Source of the DNA: Tritrichomonas musculus
Taxonomy: Eukaryota > Parabasalia > Tritrichomonadida > Tritrichomonadidae
Length of the DNA stretch: 64,000 bases
Assembly (NCBI GenBank): GCA_039105265.1
Contig: JAPFFF010000004.1
Coordinates: forward strand, 2,604,001-2,668,000
Direction of reading: 5' to 3'
Shown: in pieces, positions 63,491-64,000 of the stretch
Position numbering within the stretch: the stretch's first letter is position 1
Layout: every line of letters starts with the position of its first letter
Notes under the pieces: model-generated
Told to the model about the DNA's origin: nothing
The model's database searches: none
The model's input: only the letters and a program-made list of their open reading frames with translations
Program-made: the position numbers and the translations under genes

Positions 63491-64000
63491 ATGACATTGA
63501 AAATTTCTATCAATCAAGATAGAAGTATCGAAGATTTAATTAATGAATTCGAGAAGACTTTTATTACACAAGAAAATGAAATAAAAAATGAAAAAATTGA
63601 TCACATAATTTCAGATATTTTTTATGAGGAACATGAAATCAATATCATTGTCATCAATTTTGAATCAAAAGACAAATGCTATTCGATTTGTTGTGATAAG
63701 AAAATATTTGTTATTTCAAAAACAATTCTTCACGATTTTTTTATTCAAATCAAATCAGACAACAAACAAATAAAGAACCAAATAAAGAATAAGAAAGAAG
63801 AAATTTACATGTGCTCTAATAAAACGAGAGAAGAATTTAACAACGATTCATTTAACATTTTTTGTACAAATTTGAAATCCAATTCCAAGAAAGACGAACA
63901 ATTTGAAGAAGAAATCAAAAATCTGATTTCACATTTCAATATCAAATCAAAAAACATCAAAGAACATCATTTATTCATACAAATAATTGCAGGATACATC
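63491..64000 (+). CDS. second type II kinase-Sel1 gene, 5' end only
   Basis: An open frame of 170 codons that runs off the window end. It begins MTLKISINQDRSIEDLINEF and is nearly identical to the gene at 56748 from its sixth residue on (first alpha/beta domain, through IIVINFESKDKCYSICC to LFIQIIAGYI). The preceding ATG is followed directly by TGA (ATGTGAATGACA), so the ATG at 63491 is the start. Whether the rest is intact cannot be seen. Confidence 0.8.
   Translation, partial: MTLKISINQDRSIEDLINEFEKTFITQENEIKNEKIDHIISDIFYEEHEINIIVINFESKDKCYSICCDKKIFVISKTILHDFFIQIKSDNKQIKNQIKNKKEEIYMCSNKTREEFNNDSFNIFCTNLKSNSKKDEQFEEEIKNLISHFNIKSKNIKEHHLFIQIIAGYI

Larger units (their letters stand above)
18168..64000. 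repeat. tandem array of ~14-15 kb units carrying giant kinase-Sel1 genes
   Basis: Homologous landmarks recur: the RCC1-like fragment at 24630, 39365 and 53806 (steps 14,735 and 14,441), the LRR fragment at 26272, 41565 and 55447, and type I starts at 32261 and 47242 (step 14,981). Differences are explained by MITEs (543 and 475 bp), a ~2.0 kb deletion in units 2 and 3 relative to unit 1, and changes in Sel1 number. Non-coding and dead segments are nearly identical between units, so the duplications are recent. Confidence 0.9.

Noticed and set aside
18168-64000. Tandem units as an assembly duplication artefact
   Set aside because: Units differ by two clean transposon insertions with target duplications, a 2-kb deletion, different Sel1 numbers and different type II decay, so they are real distinct copies.

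Overview
The window looks like nuclear DNA of a trichomonad protist, most probably Tritrichomonas foetus or a close relative. That is an inference from these signs: very AT-rich intergenic DNA, long intronless reading frames, standard stop codons, and TCA-type initiator motifs 8-25 nt upstream of several ATGs. The gene content also fits: TKL kinase with armadillo-like tail, LMBR1-like protein, BspA-type leucine-rich repeats, papain-type peptidases and giant Sel1-repeat kinases.

Region 1 (1-18 kb) is ordinary single-copy DNA. It holds a four-TM tetraspanin-like protein (-), a polytopic membrane protein (-), a secreted cupin (+), CutC (-), an armadillo-like protein with no ATG start (+), a Q/K-rich coiled-coil protein (-), a large TKL kinase (+), a strictly phased 26-bp minisatellite of 43 units, an LMBR1-domain membrane protein (-), and two small ORFs that converge on a shared CTAG.

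Region 2 (18-64 kb) is a young tandem array of ~14-15 kb units. Each unit carries a 6.4-7.1 kb type I gene (18168, 32261 and 47242, all +), then a graveyard of broken gene pieces: an RCC1-like fragment, a Sel1 C-terminal relic and a BspA-LRR fragment. Next comes a type II gene position, which is a relic at 29172, a deletion chimera at 42381 and intact at 56748; another type II copy enters at 63491. A foldback repeat, a truncated type I 5' relic, and minus-strand fragments of a papain-like peptidase and of a dynein-docking-like coiled-coil gene lead to the next unit. Even the dead DNA is nearly identical between units, so duplication is recent. Two short DNA transposon derivatives (MITEs) interrupt single units, and the other units serve as empty sites.

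The full-length array proteins share an unusual plan: (N-terminal alpha/beta domain - kinase-like domain - Sel1 repeats) twice in one chain, ending in an EIxxxFYEGF-type tail. The first kinase is degenerate and differs between subfamilies; the central module and second kinase, which has DFS instead of DFG, are almost identical across subfamilies with sharp borders. The terminal Sel1 solenoid varies from about 23 to 34 units. The picture is a signalling or scaffold family diversified by tandem duplication, module-wise gene conversion and repeat-number change. Its cellular role cannot be read from sequence.
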